Below the pieces are notes generated by a model, which was given only the letters and a program-made list of their open reading frames with translations, was not told where the DNA came from and did not search any database. This document shows positions 1 to 6,013 of a stretch of DNA of 7,087 nucleotides, piece by piece. The position numbers and the translations under genes were made by a program. The DNA is from Candidatus Eiseniibacteriota bacterium (GTDB lineage Bacteria > Arandabacterota > Arandabacteria > JAGLYR01): NCBI GenBank assembly GCA_023132135.1, contig JAGLYR010000324.1:1-7087 (forward strand), read 5' to 3'. Numbering within the stretch: position 1 is the stretch's first letter; every line of letters starts with the position of its first letter.

Positions 1-410
1 ACCGTTCACACCTGGGGGTGGCTCCGCGGCCAGGCCAGGGCGCTGTAGCCGGAACCGACCACGTCCGATCCCGCAACGCTCCTGTCCCCGGTCAGGCATG
101 GATTGTGCGCATTCGATGAACCTGCAGCGCAGAACCGGGGTCCATGCCGCCTGTCATGGAGTACTTTCACAGCAGAACCCCGGGGATCCAGGAGATGGGC
201 AAAGGAATCTCAATCTCCGGGTTCTTGCATTCCGCCTCATCTGGGGGGGCCGACGACCTCCCCGCGTGCATTTTTCCAAAGGGCGGATGTGGATACCCTG
301 GTCCCCGGACAATGGGAGCAACTTCTGTCGGGGCTTGGAGTTGTGTTGGTGCAGGGCCGGATGCCGTTGGCGAAGATCGGCAGGAATGTGAGAACGGCTG
401 CCGAATCCGG
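1..410. other. Region without a supported gene
   Basis: I see no gene here that I can defend. The + strand has overlapping open stretches of about 100 codons in all three frames between 98 and 443. Their translations are rich in Arg, Cys, Trp, Gly and Pro, none starts behind a good Shine-Dalgarno site, and none resembles a family I know. Two + strand frames that enter from the left edge stop early, at 46-48 and 117-119; either could be the C-terminal tail of an upstream gene, but the visible 15 and 38 codons are too few to tell. Minus-strand frames run on as antisense of the lipoprotein gene and look spurious. A weak terminator-like hairpin (243-275) is listed separately. Confidence 0.5.
243..275 (+). 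terminator. Possible weak terminator hairpin
   Basis: A run of seven G (243-249) can pair with CCTCCCC (257-263), with one G-U pair, around a 7-nt loop. A five-T run follows at 271-275. The T run starts 7 nt after the stem, further than in a classic Rho-independent terminator, so this is only a candidate. It would close an upstream transcript before the promoter at 411. Confidence 0.25.
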
Positions 411-439
411 TTGAACTCCGGGCCCGGAATTGGTATAAT
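411..439 (+). promoter_or_regulatory. Sigma70-type promoter for the lipoprotein gene
   Basis: The -35 box is TTGAAC (411-416), the spacer is 17 bp, and the -10 box is a perfect TATAAT (434-439). Transcription should start near 446. That leaves a leader of about 39 nt to the ATG at 485 and makes the earlier in-frame ATG at 449 unlikely, since it would be almost leaderless. Three further promoters of the same architecture occur in the window. Confidence 0.75.
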
Positions 440-468
440 ATAGCATGAATGGACTCGTGTTTGAGGCC

Positions 469-474
469 AGGAGG
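469..474 (+). promoter_or_regulatory. Shine-Dalgarno site that sets the lipoprotein start
   Basis: AGGAGG lies 10 nt upstream of the ATG at 485. It selects this codon over the in-frame ATG at 449, which lies upstream of the site and almost at the predicted transcription start. Confidence 0.75.
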
Positions 475-484
475 TTGTGAAGCT

Positions 485-1150
485 ATGCTCTGGAGAGAGA
501 TCCGAACGAATCTGGCCCTGATCGTCATCGTTTCCTTTGCTGTCGGGATTGCAGGTTGCTGGAATCCCTTCAGCCCCGATGAGCAGGACAAGCCTCCCCC
601 GGGGCCCGTGCAGACCTATGATCGCACGACCTGGAACAACCTGATGGCGTTCTTTGCCAAGGGCCACGAGGACCGGGAGATCGAGAAGTACGACGAGTCT
701 CTGCATCCCGACTACAGTTTCGTGTTCTCCGAAGATGACCGCAACGATCCCTCTTGGGATTGGAGAGAGTGGATCGCCAAGGTGGAGGATGTTCAGGTTA
801 CTGAGGAGATGTTCGGCCTGGAGAGCGTCATTGACATCCGGGTAACCTTCACCAACATGGTGACAGACCCGGACTCGGGCGAGTTGTGGGTAGGGTATCA
901 CCCGGTGACCGAGGACTCGGTTATCGTTGTCTACTGGGGTCTGTTTGGCGTGGATATGCATGTTGTCGAGGACAAGCAAGACCAGGAGATCGACCACTGG
1001 GTGGATGGGCGGGCACACATATATCTTCTGCCGGACCCGCTGTACGAAGACAGCTGGACCATCTGGAAGATCGAGGACCTGGGCAACGAACACAAGAAGA
1101 AATCCGATGAATCCACCAGCTGGGGGAACCTGAAACGGCAAATGAGATAG
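485..1150 (+). CDS. Acidic lipoprotein, possibly NTF2-like, unrecognised family
   Basis: I do not recognise this 221-residue protein as a named family. It has a lipoprotein signal: positive N-terminus (Arg4, Arg7), hydrophobic core at about 9-23, and a lipobox Ile-Ala-Gly-Cys ending at Cys25. It should therefore be exported by Sec, lipidated and membrane-anchored. After a Pro/Asp-rich linker (28-42) comes one domain of about 150 residues, very rich in Asp, Glu and Trp. A helix-like start (Thr49-Leu73, with a Trp-Asn-Asn-Leu segment) is followed by 'HPDYSFVF' and several strand-like stretches (about 114-124, 133-151, 172-182, 190-198). This order resembles the NTF2/SnoaL-like cone fold, which I infer only from the pattern. 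The start at 485 follows from the promoter and the AGGAGG site; the longer frame from 449 would put 12 residues ahead of the signal peptide. It forms its own unit, with its own promoter and a terminator after it. Lipoproteins with 'C-x-NPF' just after the cysteine are, as I recall, common in Eisenbacteria-type genomes. Confidence 0.8.
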   Translation: MLWREIRTNLALIVIVSFAVGIAGCWNPFSPDEQDKPPPGPVQTYDRTTWNNLMAFFAKGHEDREIEKYDESLHPDYSFVFSEDDRNDPSWDWREWIAKVEDVQVTEEMFGLESVIDIRVTFTNMVTDPDSGELWVGYHPVTEDSVIVVYWGLFGVDMHVVEDKQDQEIDHWVDGRAHIYLLPDPLYEDSWTIWKIEDLGNEHKKKSDESTSWGNLKRQMR

Positions 1151-1160
1151 GGATGTGCAG

Positions 1161-1180
1161 GTGCTGAGCACTGAGTGCTC
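1161..1180. repeat. Two nested palindromes
   Basis: GTGCTGAGCAC (1161-1171, 5-bp arms around one G) overlaps GAGCACTGAGTGCTC (1166-1180, 7-bp arms around one G). In RNA the second could form a 5-bp hairpin with a 5-nt loop. The following bases are GGGGAAAAAC, with no T run, so it is not a Rho-independent terminator on the + strand by itself. It may be a dispersed intergenic repeat or a 3'-end stabilising element. Confidence 0.5.
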
Positions 1181-1200
1181 GGGGAAAAACGTTGGATCAT

Positions 1201-1231
1201 AGGGGCGGCCCGGTGGGTCGCCCTTCTTTCT
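1201..1231 (+). terminator. Rho-independent terminator after the lipoprotein gene
   Basis: A 9-bp GC-rich stem pairs GGGCGGCCC (1203-1211) with GGGTCGCCC (1215-1223), with one G-U pair and a GGT loop. Two more pairs (A1201-T1225 and G1202-T1224) can extend it. TTCTTTCT follows at 1224-1231. It lies 50 nt after the lipoprotein stop codon and 15 bp before the next -35 box, so it separates two transcription units. Confidence 0.75.
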
Positions 1232-1245
1232 GCTCACCACGGATC

Positions 1246-1274
1246 TTGACACCCCTTCCCCCGCGACCTATACT
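1246..1274 (+). promoter_or_regulatory. Sigma70-type promoter for the deacetylase-pdxJ unit
   Basis: A perfect -35 box TTGACA (1246-1251), a 17-bp spacer and a -10 box TATACT (1269-1274) predict a start near 1281, about 25 nt before the GTG at 1306. An ATG upstream in the same frame at 1192 would lie before both this promoter and the terminator hairpin, so it cannot be the start for this transcript. Confidence 0.8.
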
Positions 1275-1294
1275 CCCGTCGTCGTACCCTTTTC

Positions 1295-1299
1295 GGAGA
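1295..1299 (+). promoter_or_regulatory. Shine-Dalgarno site that sets the GTG start at 1306
   Basis: GGAGA lies 6 nt upstream of GTG at 1306. Together with the promoter just upstream, it fixes the start at a GTG rather than the more distal ATG. Confidence 0.65.
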
Positions 1300-1305
1300 C
1301 CAATC

Positions 1306-2502
1306 GTGGTAGGCAAATCCTCCCGGAAAAAGACGAAGAAGAAACGGAGACGGTCCGTATTGCCGTGGGCGATTGCGGGTGGGATCGTGGCGGTGGCCAC
1401 GCTCGCGGTTGGCTGGTGGCTGGGTCTGAAACCGGAGATTCGCACGCCGGATCCCCGGGAGGAAGTCGCTGCAATACCTCTCCCCCTGACAAGTTCGGCG
1501 CTCAAGGACAGCCTGGAGGCGGCGCTGGTGCATCTGGGTGTCGAGGCCCGGAAAATCCGCAGGGGAACCTTGGAGGGGCAACCTCACCGGTGGGAATGGG
1601 CCGTTGATCTACCCGCCGGGTGGAATCTGATCCGCACGAACCTGGCGGTTTCCGAAGCCGTGGAGCGTTGGAGCGGGCGGGTGTGGGAGGCAACGGAGTT
1701 CCGGAGCAGGCGGACGGGGGGAACAGGAGTGCGGATGGTCCTGGGCAGCGGGTCCGCCGTGTTCGGATGTCTTCTTCTGGAGGGTTCCACCGACGTTCGC
1801 CCGCCTGAACCCCCGGATCCCCGGCTGGCCGTGGTGATTGATGATTTCGGGTACTTCTTCGATTCCACCGTGGAAGCATTCATAGAGCTTCCCTACCCTA
1901 TTACGTTGGCGATTCTGCCGGGGGTTCCCTTTTCCAGGTCAGTGTCCGAGAGAGCCGGTGCTGTGGGGCGCCACACTATCCTTCATCTTCCCATGGAACC
2001 CCACGGCTATCCCAGGAAGGACCCCGGGCCGGGAGCCATTCTAATCGAGATGGGCGCGTCCGAGATCCTGCGGGTTCTTGATGAAAACCTTGCGTTTTTC
2101 CCGGGAGTCGGCGGGTTCAGCAACCACATGGGTTCGGCGGCCACCGAGGATCTGGTCGTGATGAGGATTTTGCTGGAGGAGGCATCGAAGAGAGGGTTGT
2201 TCTTTCTCGACAGCCTGACCACTCCCCGCTCGGTGGGATCCAAAGTCGCCGCCCGGTACGGTGTGCCCTGCGTGACCAACGACCTTTTTATTGACAATGA
2301 CCCGGAGGATCTGGAGTCCATCAAGAACGCGATCCGGCGGCTGGGCCGCAGAGCACTGGCCCGCGGCAGGGCGGTGGGAATCGGACATCCGCATCCGAAC
2401 ACCCTTGAAGCGCTCCGGGAAGTTCTTCCAGAGATGGAAGCCGAGGGAATTCGAATCGTGCCCGTCCAGGATCTGGTCACTATCCGGATTGCGAGGAGGT
2501 AG
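1306..2502 (+). CDS. Divergent polysaccharide deacetylase, YibQ family, membrane-anchored
   Basis: This 398-residue protein belongs to the divergent polysaccharide deacetylase family (YibQ, formerly DUF610), distant relatives of NodB-type carbohydrate esterases; the substrate is not established. It begins with a strongly basic tail (residues 4-16, mostly Lys/Arg) and one membrane span (about 18-40), so it should be anchored in the inner membrane with the rest in the periplasm. Residues 60-160 form a less conserved region rich in charge and Trp. The catalytic-type domain starts near 173 and shows the family motifs: 'VVIDDFGY' (Asp179-Asp180), 'HLPMEP' (His227), 'SNHMGS' (His274), 'FLDSLTT' (Asp302) and 'IGHPHPNT' (His361, His363). 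These correspond to the metal-binding and catalytic positions of NodB-type enzymes, by family knowledge. The GTG start follows from the promoter (1246-1274) and Shine-Dalgarno site. Adding the 38 upstream codons would translate the terminator hairpin into a Gly/Pro/Arg-rich tail. It is the first gene of a two-gene unit with pdxJ. Activity on a polysaccharide is not shown. Confidence 0.9.
   Translation: MVGKSSRKKTKKKRRRSVLPWAIAGGIVAVATLAVGWWLGLKPEIRTPDPREEVAAIPLPLTSSALKDSLEAALVHLGVEARKIRRGTLEGQPHRWEWAVDLPAGWNLIRTNLAVSEAVERWSGRVWEATEFRSRRTGGTGVRMVLGSGSAVFGCLLLEGSTDVRPPEPPDPRLAVVIDDFGYFFDSTVEAFIELPYPITLAILPGVPFSRSVSERAGAVGRHTILHLPMEPHGYPRKDPGPGAILIEMGASEILRVLDENLAFFPGVGGFSNHMGSAATEDLVVMRILLEEASKRGLFFLDSLTTPRSVGSKVAARYGVPCVTNDLFIDNDPEDLESIKNAIRRLGRRALARGRAVGIGHPHPNTLEALREVLPEMEAEGIRIVPVQDLVTIRIARR
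2494..2499 (+). promoter_or_regulatory. pdxJ Shine-Dalgarno site inside the upstream gene
   Basis: AGGAGG forms the last two sense codons (Arg-Arg) of the deacetylase gene, directly before its TAG stop (2500-2502), and lies 8 nt before the pdxJ ATG. Ribosomes ending on the first gene would cover or expose this site, so translation of the two genes is probably coupled. Confidence 0.75.
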
Positions 2503-2507
2503 CTGGG

Positions 2508-3227
2508 ATGCCAAGGCTGTGTGTGAATGTGGATCATGTGGCGACAGTGCGCCAGGCGAGGCGGGCCACGGAGCCCGACCCGGTTCGGGCGGCTATACTG
2601 GCAGAGATGGCGGGCGCGGAGGGAATCGTGATTCATGTCCGGGAGGACCGCCGCCATGCGCAGGATCGGGATCTCAAGATTCTGCGTCACGTAGTGGAGA
2701 CCCAGCTGAATCTCGAGATGGCGCCCATTGATGAGATGGTGGATCTCGCACAGCGCGTCAAGCCGGATCTGGTGACTCTGGTGCCCGAAAAGAGGGAAGA
2801 AGTTACTACCGAGGGAGGCCTGGACGTCGAGGGACAGCGTGAGCGATTGGGGGAAATCATAGATATTCTCCGGCGCGCCGGGATCATCGTGAGCCTGTTC
2901 ATTACGCCGGAGATGTCCGTTGTCAAACTCTCGTCCAAGCTCAACGCGCACATGGTGGAGCTTCACACAGGTCACTATGCGAATGCCACAACGGCAAAGG
3001 AACAACGGGGGGAGCTGGACAGAATTGCGAACGCCGCCGCGCTGGGTCGGAAGATTGGCCTGGGCGTGGCAGCGGGACACGGTCTGGATTACCGGAACGT
3101 GGGGCCGGTTGCTCGAATCCCGGAAGTGCGCGAGCTGAACATTGGTCATTCTATCATTGCCCGGGCAGTCCTGGTAGGAATCCATCAGGCCGTAGCGGAA
3201 ATGGCCCGTCTCATCCAGGGTCGCTGA
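2508..3227 (+). CDS. pdxJ: Pyridoxine 5'-phosphate synthase PdxJ
   Basis: PdxJ condenses 1-deoxy-D-xylulose 5-phosphate with 3-amino-2-oxopropyl phosphate to give pyridoxine 5'-phosphate, the last ring-forming step of the DXP-dependent vitamin B6 pathway, in the cytoplasm. The 239-residue length matches the usual size (E. coli about 243), and the TIM-barrel motifs are present in order: 'VNVDHVAT' (6-13), 'PDPVRAA' (23-29), 'HVREDRRH' (43-50), 'LNLEMA' (67-72), 'VPEKREEVTTEGGLDV' (92-107), 'ELHTG.YA' (151-158), 'AGHGLDYRNV' (189-198) and 'ELNIGHSII' near the C-terminus. By alignment from memory with E. coli PdxJ, the catalytic residues His45, Glu72 and His193 correspond to His43, Glu70 and His191 here, so the enzyme should be active. 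The start is fixed by the AGGAGG site. The gene follows the YibQ-like gene after 5 bp and has no promoter of its own that I can see. In many bacteria pdxJ is followed by acpS; here it is followed by secD. Confidence 0.97.
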   Translation: MPRLCVNVDHVATVRQARRATEPDPVRAAILAEMAGAEGIVIHVREDRRHAQDRDLKILRHVVETQLNLEMAPIDEMVDLAQRVKPDLVTLVPEKREEVTTEGGLDVEGQRERLGEIIDILRRAGIIVSLFITPEMSVVKLSSKLNAHMVELHTGHYANATTAKEQRGELDRIANAAALGRKIGLGVAAGHGLDYRNVGPVARIPEVRELNIGHSIIARAVLVGIHQAVAEMARLIQGR

Positions 3228-3236
3228 GGTTTTCAA

Positions 3237-3264
3237 TTGACACGGAGTCCGGGAAGGGTATACT
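3237..3264 (+). promoter_or_regulatory. Sigma70-type promoter for secD-secF
   Basis: A perfect -35 box TTGACA (3237-3242), a 16-bp spacer and TATACT (3259-3264) begin only 9 bp after the pdxJ stop codon. Transcription would start near 3271, giving a secD leader of about 124 nt. I see no terminator between pdxJ and this promoter, so read-through from pdxJ could add to secDF expression. Confidence 0.75.
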
Positions 3265-3333
3265 TGCAAATTCGGTGCCCCCGGTTCTCAGTCCGCCCGT
3301 TGACGGCGTCGAGCATTGGGGGTTACGCTGGTT

Positions 3334-3377
3334 GAGGATTCATAGACGAGGATTCGCAGGCAGGGCATAAGGGCATA
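3334..3377 (+). repeat. Two pairs of short direct repeats in the secD leader
   Basis: GAGGATTC occurs at 3334-3341 and again at 3348-3355 (14-nt period). AGGGCATA then occurs twice in perfect tandem at 3362-3369 and 3370-3377. All lie in the untranslated leader, just before the secD Shine-Dalgarno site AGGAG (3382-3386, 8 nt before the ATG). They may bind a regulator, or arise from slippage. Confidence 0.6.
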
Positions 3378-3394
3378 GGTCAGGAGTTGAGTGA

Positions 3395-5056
3395 ATGCGA
3401 AAGGTTGCGCGTTGGAAAATTGTTCTTTTGATCGTGGTTCTGGGATTGGCGGGGTGGAGCCTCTATCCCACCTTCAGGCTTGTGGCTCTCTCGGAAGAGG
3501 ATAGGGCGGGGATGGATCCGGAGGCGCTGGCCAGACTCGAAGATGGGGCCATCCACCTGGGTTTGGATCTCAAGGGAGGAATGCATCTCGTCCTGGAGGT
3601 GGACAAATCCGATCTCTCCGAGGACGAAGCCCGGGACGCGGTGGATCGGGCGATGGAGATCATCAGCAATCGCATCGACCAGTTTGGAGTCCGGGAGCCC
3701 TCGATCCAGCGGGGCGGCGGCGACCGTATCATCATTGAGCTGCCGGGTCTGACGGATGAGGGGCGGGCGAAGAAGCTGATCGGGCAAACGGCGCTGCTCG
3801 AGTTCCAGCTGGTGCAGTCGCTGGATCTGTTCCGGGATCTCCTTTTCAAGATCGACAAGGTCGCCAAGGGATTGGATCTGGAAGCTTTGGTGCTTGAGGA
3901 TGCGGCTGCACCGGACACGACGCAGTTGGCGGAGGTGGAGAGCGAACAGGATGAGTCGCCGGAGGCGGCAGCCGATACGCTCGAAACCGGAGAGATAGCG
4001 CCCCCGGTGGCCAGCTCGCTGGTGCATTTTGTGCCTATGGGTGGAGGGTCGGAGCGGGCTCTCGTGATGGAGGGCGATGTTCGGCAGCTCCGGGCGGTCC
4101 TCGCAAACCGGAAGGTCGGTACCGTGATCCCGGACGATCTGGAATTCCTGTGGGCGAGCGAATTCGAAACCGGAGCGGAGGGGCGGTTCAAGGAACTGTT
4201 TTTGGTAAGCGAGGATCCGGAACTCACGGGAAACGCTGTGTCCAACGCGATTCCCACTGCCAATCCCCGTGATCCGACCCATCTGCAGGTCACTCTCGAG
4301 ATGACCCGGAGGGGTTCCGCCAAGTTCACCCGCGTGACCGGCGCGAACATCGGCCGCCAGCTGGCCATCGTTCTCGACAACAAGGTCTTCTCGGCTCCTG
4401 TGATCCGGACCCGCATTCCCGGCGATGCCGTCATTCAGGGCAGCTTTACCGATGCAGAGGCCCGGGATCTGGCCATTGTGCTCCGGGCCGGGAAACTCCC
4501 GGCTCCCCTGCGCTTCCTCGAAGAACGGACGGTAGGGCCCAGTCTTGGGAGCGATTCGATCCGCAAGGGCGTTCAGTCTGTCCTCATAGGCGGCCTTGCT
4601 GTGTTGCTCTTCATGGTGGCCTACTATAAAGCCAGCGGGATCATCGCCGACATGGCGCTCACCCTGAACCTGATTCTGATCCTCGGCGCCATGGCGATGC
4701 TGGGGGCAACACTGACCCTGCCGGGCATCGCGGGAATTGTGCTCGTGGTGGGACTGGCTGTGGATGCCAATGTTCTCATCTTCGAGCGGATTCGGGAGGA
4801 GCTGAAACTGAACAAGCCCATCAGGGCTGCGATCGAGCGGGGATACTCGCGGGCCTTTATTACTATCGTCGATGCCAACGTGACCACGCTGATCACGGCG
4901 ATGGTGCTGCTGTATTTCGGAACCGCCACGGTCAAGGGGTTTGCCGTGACGCTGAGCATCGGACTTCTAGCGAGCATGTTCACCGCTATTCTGGTCACGC
5001 GGATGGTCTTCGACGCCATCACAAACAGGTACGAACTCAAGTCGTTGAGCATATAG
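3395..5056 (+). CDS. secD: Protein translocase subunit SecD
   Basis: SecD pairs with SecF beside SecYEG and uses the proton gradient to help complete protein export on the periplasmic side. This 553-residue protein has the SecD layout: first membrane span (about 7-24), 'LGLDLKGGMHLVLEV' (55-69), a large periplasmic part to about 360 including the P1 head, 'RAGKLPAPL' (364-372), 'VGPSLG' (380-385), then spans at about 392-412, 418-437, 443-463, 488-510 and 514-536. The fourth span carries 'GLAVDANVLIFERIREEL' (453-470); Asp457 corresponds to the proton-relay Asp519 of E. coli SecD and Asp340 of Thermus SecDF, by alignment from memory. Residues 169-200 form an Ala/Glu/Asp-rich low-complexity insert in the periplasmic part. 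An AGGAG site 8 nt upstream supports the start. The gene has its own promoter, and secF follows after 17 bp. The usual upstream neighbour yajC is not present in the window; pdxJ takes that place. Confidence 0.97.
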   Translation: MRKVARWKIVLLIVVLGLAGWSLYPTFRLVALSEEDRAGMDPEALARLEDGAIHLGLDLKGGMHLVLEVDKSDLSEDEARDAVDRAMEIISNRIDQFGVREPSIQRGGGDRIIIELPGLTDEGRAKKLIGQTALLEFQLVQSLDLFRDLLFKIDKVAKGLDLEALVLEDAAAPDTTQLAEVESEQDESPEAAADTLETGEIAPPVASSLVHFVPMGGGSERALVMEGDVRQLRAVLANRKVGTVIPDDLEFLWASEFETGAEGRFKELFLVSEDPELTGNAVSNAIPTANPRDPTHLQVTLEMTRRGSAKFTRVTGANIGRQLAIVLDNKVFSAPVIRTRIPGDAVIQGSFTDAEARDLAIVLRAGKLPAPLRFLEERTVGPSLGSDSIRKGVQSVLIGGLAVLLFMVAYYKASGIIADMALTLNLILILGAMAMLGATLTLPGIAGIVLVVGLAVDANVLIFERIREELKLNKPIRAAIERGYSRAFITIVDANVTTLITAMVLLYFGTATVKGFAVTLSIGLLASMFTAILVTRMVFDAITNRYELKSLSI

Positions 5057-5073
5057 CAATAGAGGGGCGATAG

Positions 5074-5991
5074 ATGGAACTGATCAAGGGCACCAACATC
5101 GATTTCGTCGGCGCGAGAAAGATCGGATGGTGGATCTCGGCCACTCTTCTCGCAGTATCACTCATCTCCCTGCTGGCTCACGGCGGGCCGGAGTACGGGA
5201 TCGATTTCGCGGGCGGCACGCTGCTGCAAGTGAGGTTCGAGAGCCCCGTGGGCGTGGAAGAAGTTCGCAGCGCGCTGAGTGTCGTGGGTTACGGGACTGC
5301 CGTGATCCAGTCCTTTGCCGGGGGCAGTGAGGTTCTGATCCGCGTCGCGGAGCGCGCGGAGGGTGGAACGAGCACGCCGGAGATCGTGAAGCAGGCTCTC
5401 CAGGATGCGTTTTCGGGAAATGAGATGGAGACCCGCCGTCAGGAGGAAGTCGGACCGAAGGTGGGACGCGAACTGCGCCAGCAGGGGATCTGGGCCATTC
5501 TGTTTTCGTTGGTGGGGATTCTCCTTTACATGTCCTGGCGATTTCAGCTTGCCTCGGGGACGGCGGCCATCGTGGCGCTCTTCCACGATGTACTCATAAC
5601 CCTGGGTGTTTTTTCCATCCTGGGGAAGGAAGTCACGCTGCCGGTGCTGGCCGCTTTCCTCACCATCGTCGGCTATTCCCTCAACGACACCATCGTTGTG
5701 TTTGATCGGATTCGTGAGAACATGCGCGTGTTTCACCGGGAGACCTTCGCCTCGGTAATGAACCGGAGTATCAACCGGACGCTTGGGCGGACGGTCATTA
5801 CGTCGGCTACCACGCTCACGGCCGTGATCTTCCTCTTCTGTCTGGGAGGAGAGGTCATTCACGACTTTGCTTTCGCTATCATTGTGGGTGTGATCATCGG
5901 CACCTACTCTTCCATCTTTGTGGCAAGTCCGATTCTCTACGAGTGGCAGATCCGTCTCGCTGGCAGAGGCAAACCCGGCCGCAAGCGCTAG
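5074..5991 (+). CDS. secF: Protein translocase subunit SecF
   Basis: SecF is the partner of SecD in the proton-driven accessory complex of the Sec translocon. The 305-residue length is normal. Motifs in order: first span (about 16-36), 'YGIDFAGGT' (41-49), a periplasmic domain (about 50-125), 'EEVGPKVG' (124-131), spans at about 138-156, 162-183, 188-209, 245-258 and 264-288, and a basic C-terminal tail. 'YSLNDTIVVFDRIRE' (201-215) holds Asp205, matching Asp213 of E. coli SecF, and 34 residues on Arg239 matches Arg247; both are implicated in proton flow. The start has a GAGGGG site (5062-5067) 6 nt upstream. It is co-transcribed with secD (17-bp gap) and probably with the small exported gene 22 bp downstream. 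Confidence 0.97.
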   Translation: MELIKGTNIDFVGARKIGWWISATLLAVSLISLLAHGGPEYGIDFAGGTLLQVRFESPVGVEEVRSALSVVGYGTAVIQSFAGGSEVLIRVAERAEGGTSTPEIVKQALQDAFSGNEMETRRQEEVGPKVGRELRQQGIWAILFSLVGILLYMSWRFQLASGTAAIVALFHDVLITLGVFSILGKEVTLPVLAAFLTIVGYSLNDTIVVFDRIRENMRVFHRETFASVMNRSINRTLGRTVITSATTLTAVIFLFCLGGEVIHDFAFAIIVGVIIGTYSSIFVASPILYEWQIRLAGRGKPGRKR

Positions 5992-6013
5992 CCTGCATTT
6001 CCCTGGGGATTCC

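Noticed and set aside
98-443. Overlapping + strand frames of about 100 codons
   Set aside because: Three frames are open over the same stretch, none has a ribosome-binding site or a family pattern, and the composition (many Arg, Cys, Trp) looks non-coding.
449-484. Start of the lipoprotein at the ATG at 449
   Set aside because: It lies about 3 nt from the predicted transcription start and ahead of the AGGAGG site; the ATG at 485 begins a proper lipoprotein signal peptide.
167-1252. Minus-strand open frame of 361 codons
   Set aside because: It is antisense to the lipoprotein gene and its terminator, has no recognisable family motifs, and reads the palindromes as repetitive peptide.
1192-1305. 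N-terminal extension of the deacetylase gene from the ATG at 1192
   Set aside because: It would begin before the terminator hairpin (1201-1231) and the promoter (1246-1274); the translated tail is Gly/Pro/Arg-rich, and the GTG at 1306 has its own Shine-Dalgarno site and leads straight into the basic tail and membrane span.
2007-3269. Minus-strand open frame of 420 codons
   Set aside because: It lies opposite the YibQ-like gene and pdxJ, both clearly recognised on the + strand; long antisense frames are expected in GC-rich coding DNA.
3275-3370. 31-codon frame in the secD leader, considered as an arrest peptide like SecM or VemP
   Set aside because: It starts at a GTG without a Shine-Dalgarno site, only a few nt from the predicted transcription start, and encodes no signal sequence or hydrophobic stretch.
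3463-4434. Minus-strand open frame of 323 codons
   Set aside because: It is opposite secD; the translation is rich in Ser, Arg and Pro, as expected for the reverse of GC-rich coding sequence.
5918-6013. Start of the DUF4783-like gene inside secF
   Set aside because: The first 32 codons would overlap the secF C-terminus in another frame and hide the signal peptide; the ATG at 6014 fits signal peptide and Shine-Dalgarno site.
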